Below, in pieces: positions 62,038 to 64,000 of a DNA stretch of 64,000 nucleotides; position 1 is the stretch's first letter, and every line of letters begins with the position of its first letter. The DNA comes from Flagellimonas taeanensis (lineage in GTDB: Bacteria; Bacteroidota; Bacteroidia; Flavobacteriales; Flavobacteriaceae). The translations under genes and the position numbers were made by a program. The DNA is taken from positions 193,501 to 257,500 of the forward strand of contig NZ_QXFO01000022.1 in NCBI RefSeq assembly GCF_003584105.1. The letters are read 5' to 3'. Below the pieces are notes generated by a model, which was not told where the DNA came from, did no database searches, and worked only from the letters and a program-made list of their open reading frames with translations.

Positions 62038-62052
62038 AAAAAGTATCATTTT
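62033..62052 (+). promoter_or_regulatory. Candidate AraC operator upstream of susC
   Basis: GGCAAAAAAAGTATCATTTT differs from the element before the fucose operon at only two of 20 positions. A -7-like box TTCATTTG (62091-62098) begins after 38 bases, the same spacing as at the other copy. The leader to the susC ATG would then be about 105 bases long. Confidence 0.55.
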
Positions 62053-62212
62053 ATGTCAAATAAGAGGTGGTGAATGTTTTTTTTTAACAATTCATTTGCA
62101 TTAATCATCGGAAGGACACGATGAATTTGATGTATAAAATCATCAAAATATACAATTAAAATTCACTAACAACTCAAAATTTTAACCAGTACACTAAACA
62201 ACTCGCAATCTT

Positions 62213-64000
62213 ATGAAAAAAAAGCTAATCTTGATTTTAATGCTTGCGCTAAGCTCAGGGTATGTGTTTGGCCAGAGCATTACAGTGACGGGATCGATAG
62301 TCGATGCCGAGACGAACCAACCCGTACCAGGCGTTACTGTCTTGCAAATGGGAGCCGCCAATGGCGCTTCGTCCGATTTTGATGGGAACTATTCCATAGA
62401 AGTGCCCTCGAATGCCACGTTGAGGTTCACCGCCATTGGGTACGAATCCCAAGAAATAGTGGTCAATGGAAGAACCGTTATCAATGTGGTGATGTCCATA
62501 AATACGGAACAACTAAATGAAGTAGTGGTGACGGGTTTGGGCATTACCAGGGAGAAAAAAGCCTTGGGCTATGCAACGGCAACCGTAGAGGCCGAGGCCC
62601 TTACAGAGGTGGCCACTCCCAACATTGCTGCAGCGCTTTATGGTAGGGCCCCAGGGGTGCAGATCTCAGCAACTCCGGGAGGCGCCACCAGTGCCGTCAA
62701 TATCACGATTCGCGGTGCACAGTCCATTACAGGGACCAGTACTCCCTTGATCATTAAAGATGGTATCCCGATCAGGAATGGGGACGTGAACAACGGTAAC
62801 TATTGGGACGATCAACGGATACGTGGAAACGGCCTTAATGACATCAACCCAGAAGATATTGAAAGCATTTCCATTCTAAAAGGGGCTTCGGCAGCTGCGC
62901 TTTATGGGTCTGAAGCCACCAACGGGGTAGTGCTCATTACCACAAAGAAAGGAAAAGGAAGAGGCTGGAGCGCTGATTTCAACACGGCCTACAATTTTGA
63001 CAGGGTGGCGTATCTGCCAGAATTTCAAAATGAAAGAGGGCCGGGCTACCCCTTAAGCATTTCAGATGCTGGACAGGATGAGAACTTGTTCCTGTACTAC
63101 GATCTGGATGGAGATAATGTGAACGAGACCAGGGGCCTCATAGGCACCACGTTGAACTTTGGTCCTCGGTTCGATGGACAACCCACTTTGGCCTGGGATG
63201 GAAAAATACGTCCCTATTTGCCCCAGGACAGTTACTCTGGATTGTTCAATACGGCACATACCACAAGGTACAATACATCGGTATCGAACGTTACCGAAAA
63301 TTCGAATACACGTTTTTCCTTTACACGCTCGGACAATGGTTCCATTGTTCCCAATTCAAGCAGCTACAAGAACATATTTAACTTGAATACCACGATCAAT
63401 TGGACAGAGGGGTTCCGATCTACGTTGGTTGTTGATTATATCAATGGCAGAGTGAACAACCGTCCTTACAAAATTGATCGGCTTATGAACAATTTTGGCG
63501 GGATGATGAGCCGTTTTGACAGTGCCGAATGGTACAAGGACAGATACCAAACCAGTTTGGGATATCGTTGGGTCACCGGGGCCAACCAAAGTCTTACACC
63601 CGATGAAAACATTATTTATGGTGGCTATAAGGAGCCTGTGCTGGAATACTTGTACAGAGCGAACAGGTTCCAATCCGAAGAAAGGAGCGATAGGGTGATC
63701 GGTAACTTGACCCTGGAGTGGGACCTGGCCGATAACCTTACCCTAAGGGGAAGGGTCTCCAATGATTTTACTACGGAATACATTGAGAACAGAAATCCAA
63801 ACGAGGTACCCATCGCTTTTGGCAACTCGGGCTATTTTAGCATGTCCACCCGAACCAATTCCATCAAATATGGGGAGCTTTTGTTGAGCTATACCGCCCA
63901 AATCAATGATGACTTTTCCCTTTTGGCACGCTTGGGCTATAATGCAACAGAACAAAAAATGAGATATACCAGCGCCTTCACGGATGGAGGGTTGAGTGTT
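62213..64000 (+). CDS. susC: SusC-type TonB-dependent receptor (N-terminal part, cut by window edge)
   Basis: From ATG 62213 the frame stays open for 596 codons to the window edge. A signal peptide (about 1-20) is followed by the carboxypeptidase-like domain (about 24-105: GSIVDAETNQPVPGVTVLQM, SSDFDGNYSI), the TonB box LNEVVVTGLG, the plug (ALYGRAPGVQIS, IRGAQSITG, ILKGASAAALYGS) and the first barrel strands. It imports oligosaccharides across the outer membrane with a SusD lipoprotein, expected just beyond the edge. It is divergent from the AraC regulator. Confidence 0.95.
   Translation, partial: MKKKLILILMLALSSGYVFGQSITVTGSIVDAETNQPVPGVTVLQMGAANGASSDFDGNYSIEVPSNATLRFTAIGYESQEIVVNGRTVINVVMSINTEQLNEVVVTGLGITREKKALGYATATVEAEALTEVATPNIAAALYGRAPGVQISATPGGATSAVNITIRGAQSITGTSTPLIIKDGIPIRNGDVNNGNYWDDQRIRGNGLNDINPEDIESISILKGASAAALYGSEATNGVVLITTKKGKGRGWSADFNTAYNFDRVAYLPEFQNERGPGYPLSISDAGQDENLFLYYDLDGDNVNETRGLIGTTLNFGPRFDGQPTLAWDGKIRPYLPQDSYSGLFNTAHTTRYNTSVSNVTENSNTRFSFTRSDNGSIVPNSSSYKNIFNLNTTINWTEGFRSTLVVDYINGRVNNRPYKIDRLMNNFGGMMSRFDSAEWYKDRYQTSLGYRWVTGANQSLTPDENIIYGGYKEPVLEYLYRANRFQSEERSDRVIGNLTLEWDLADNLTLRGRVSNDFTTEYIENRNPNEVPIAFGNSGYFSMSTRTNSIKYGELLLSYTAQINDDFSLLARLGYNATEQKMRYTSAFTDGGLSV

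Noticed and set aside
1..64000. CRISPR arrays, rRNA or tRNA genes, prophage or intact transposase genes
   Set aside because: None seen on reading; the DUF1398 protein's old phage-envelope label is not supported by any phage neighbour. tRNA detection by eye is limited.

Overview
The window looks like chromosomal DNA from a marine member of the Flavobacteriaceae (Bacteroidota), of the Muricauda/Zobellia/Arenibacter kind. The evidence is the Bacteroidota -7 promoter box (TAnnTTTG) in front of many genes, a SusC-type TonB-dependent receptor, FucP, several Usp/Crp/Trk stress genes, and a large fucose-glycan locus. The genus is an inference. I see no rRNA, tRNA, CRISPR array or intact insertion sequence.

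Layout. 1-1628 (-): RND efflux permease (cut by the window edge) with its adaptor, behind a palindromic operator. 1895-7355: stress and ion-homeostasis block with two tandem UspA proteins, a thioredoxin, a Crp/Fnr regulator and a TrkH/TrkA potassium uptake pair. 7367-14056 (-): a run of mostly uncharacterised secreted or membrane proteins (two FGE-fold proteins, a small zinc-ribbon protein, a helical-repeat protein, two paralogous secreted proteins, a MORN-like repeat protein and a membrane-anchored protein), followed by a PAS-LuxR regulator (14335-15132). 15276-20917: a DUF1398 protein, then a sugar-oxidation cluster (NagB-like isomerase, Tat-lipoprotein subunit 3, Gfo/Idh/MocA oxidoreductase, GMC dehydrogenase with a Cys cluster) divergent from a cupin-AraC regulator.

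21239-30067 (+): the most unusual block. It encodes a secreted MORN-like protein, a secreted TPR-CHAT protease with an intact His/Cys dyad, two membrane proteins, a secreted unknown, and a TPR sensor kinase with its NarL-type response regulator. Two promoters in the block carry the same 20-bp element at an identical distance from the -7 box, which suggests one regulon. 30351-35452: a TetR-controlled export set (ABC protein, HlyD adaptor, TolC-like channel) in which the ABC nucleotide-binding domain has lost essentially all catalytic motifs. 35528-41023: a TetR-led operon with a UbiB-type kinase, a flavin reductase, an SDR/DUF2867 protein and a photolyase-like protein that lacks the Fe-S cysteines of its family.

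41708 to the right edge: an L-fucose utilisation locus. Four GH29 and one GH95 fucosidases plus a GH3 enzyme release sugars. FucP imports fucose and a mutarotase interconverts its anomers. A complete non-phosphorylating pathway (fucose dehydrogenase, fuconolactonase, fuconate dehydratase, 2-keto-3-deoxyfuconate dehydrogenase, FAH-family hydrolase, lactate oxidase) takes it to pyruvate and lactate. An AraC regulator sits between this operon and a divergent SusC gene. A nearly identical 20-bp element lies 38 bp upstream of both target -7 boxes and is the likely operator.
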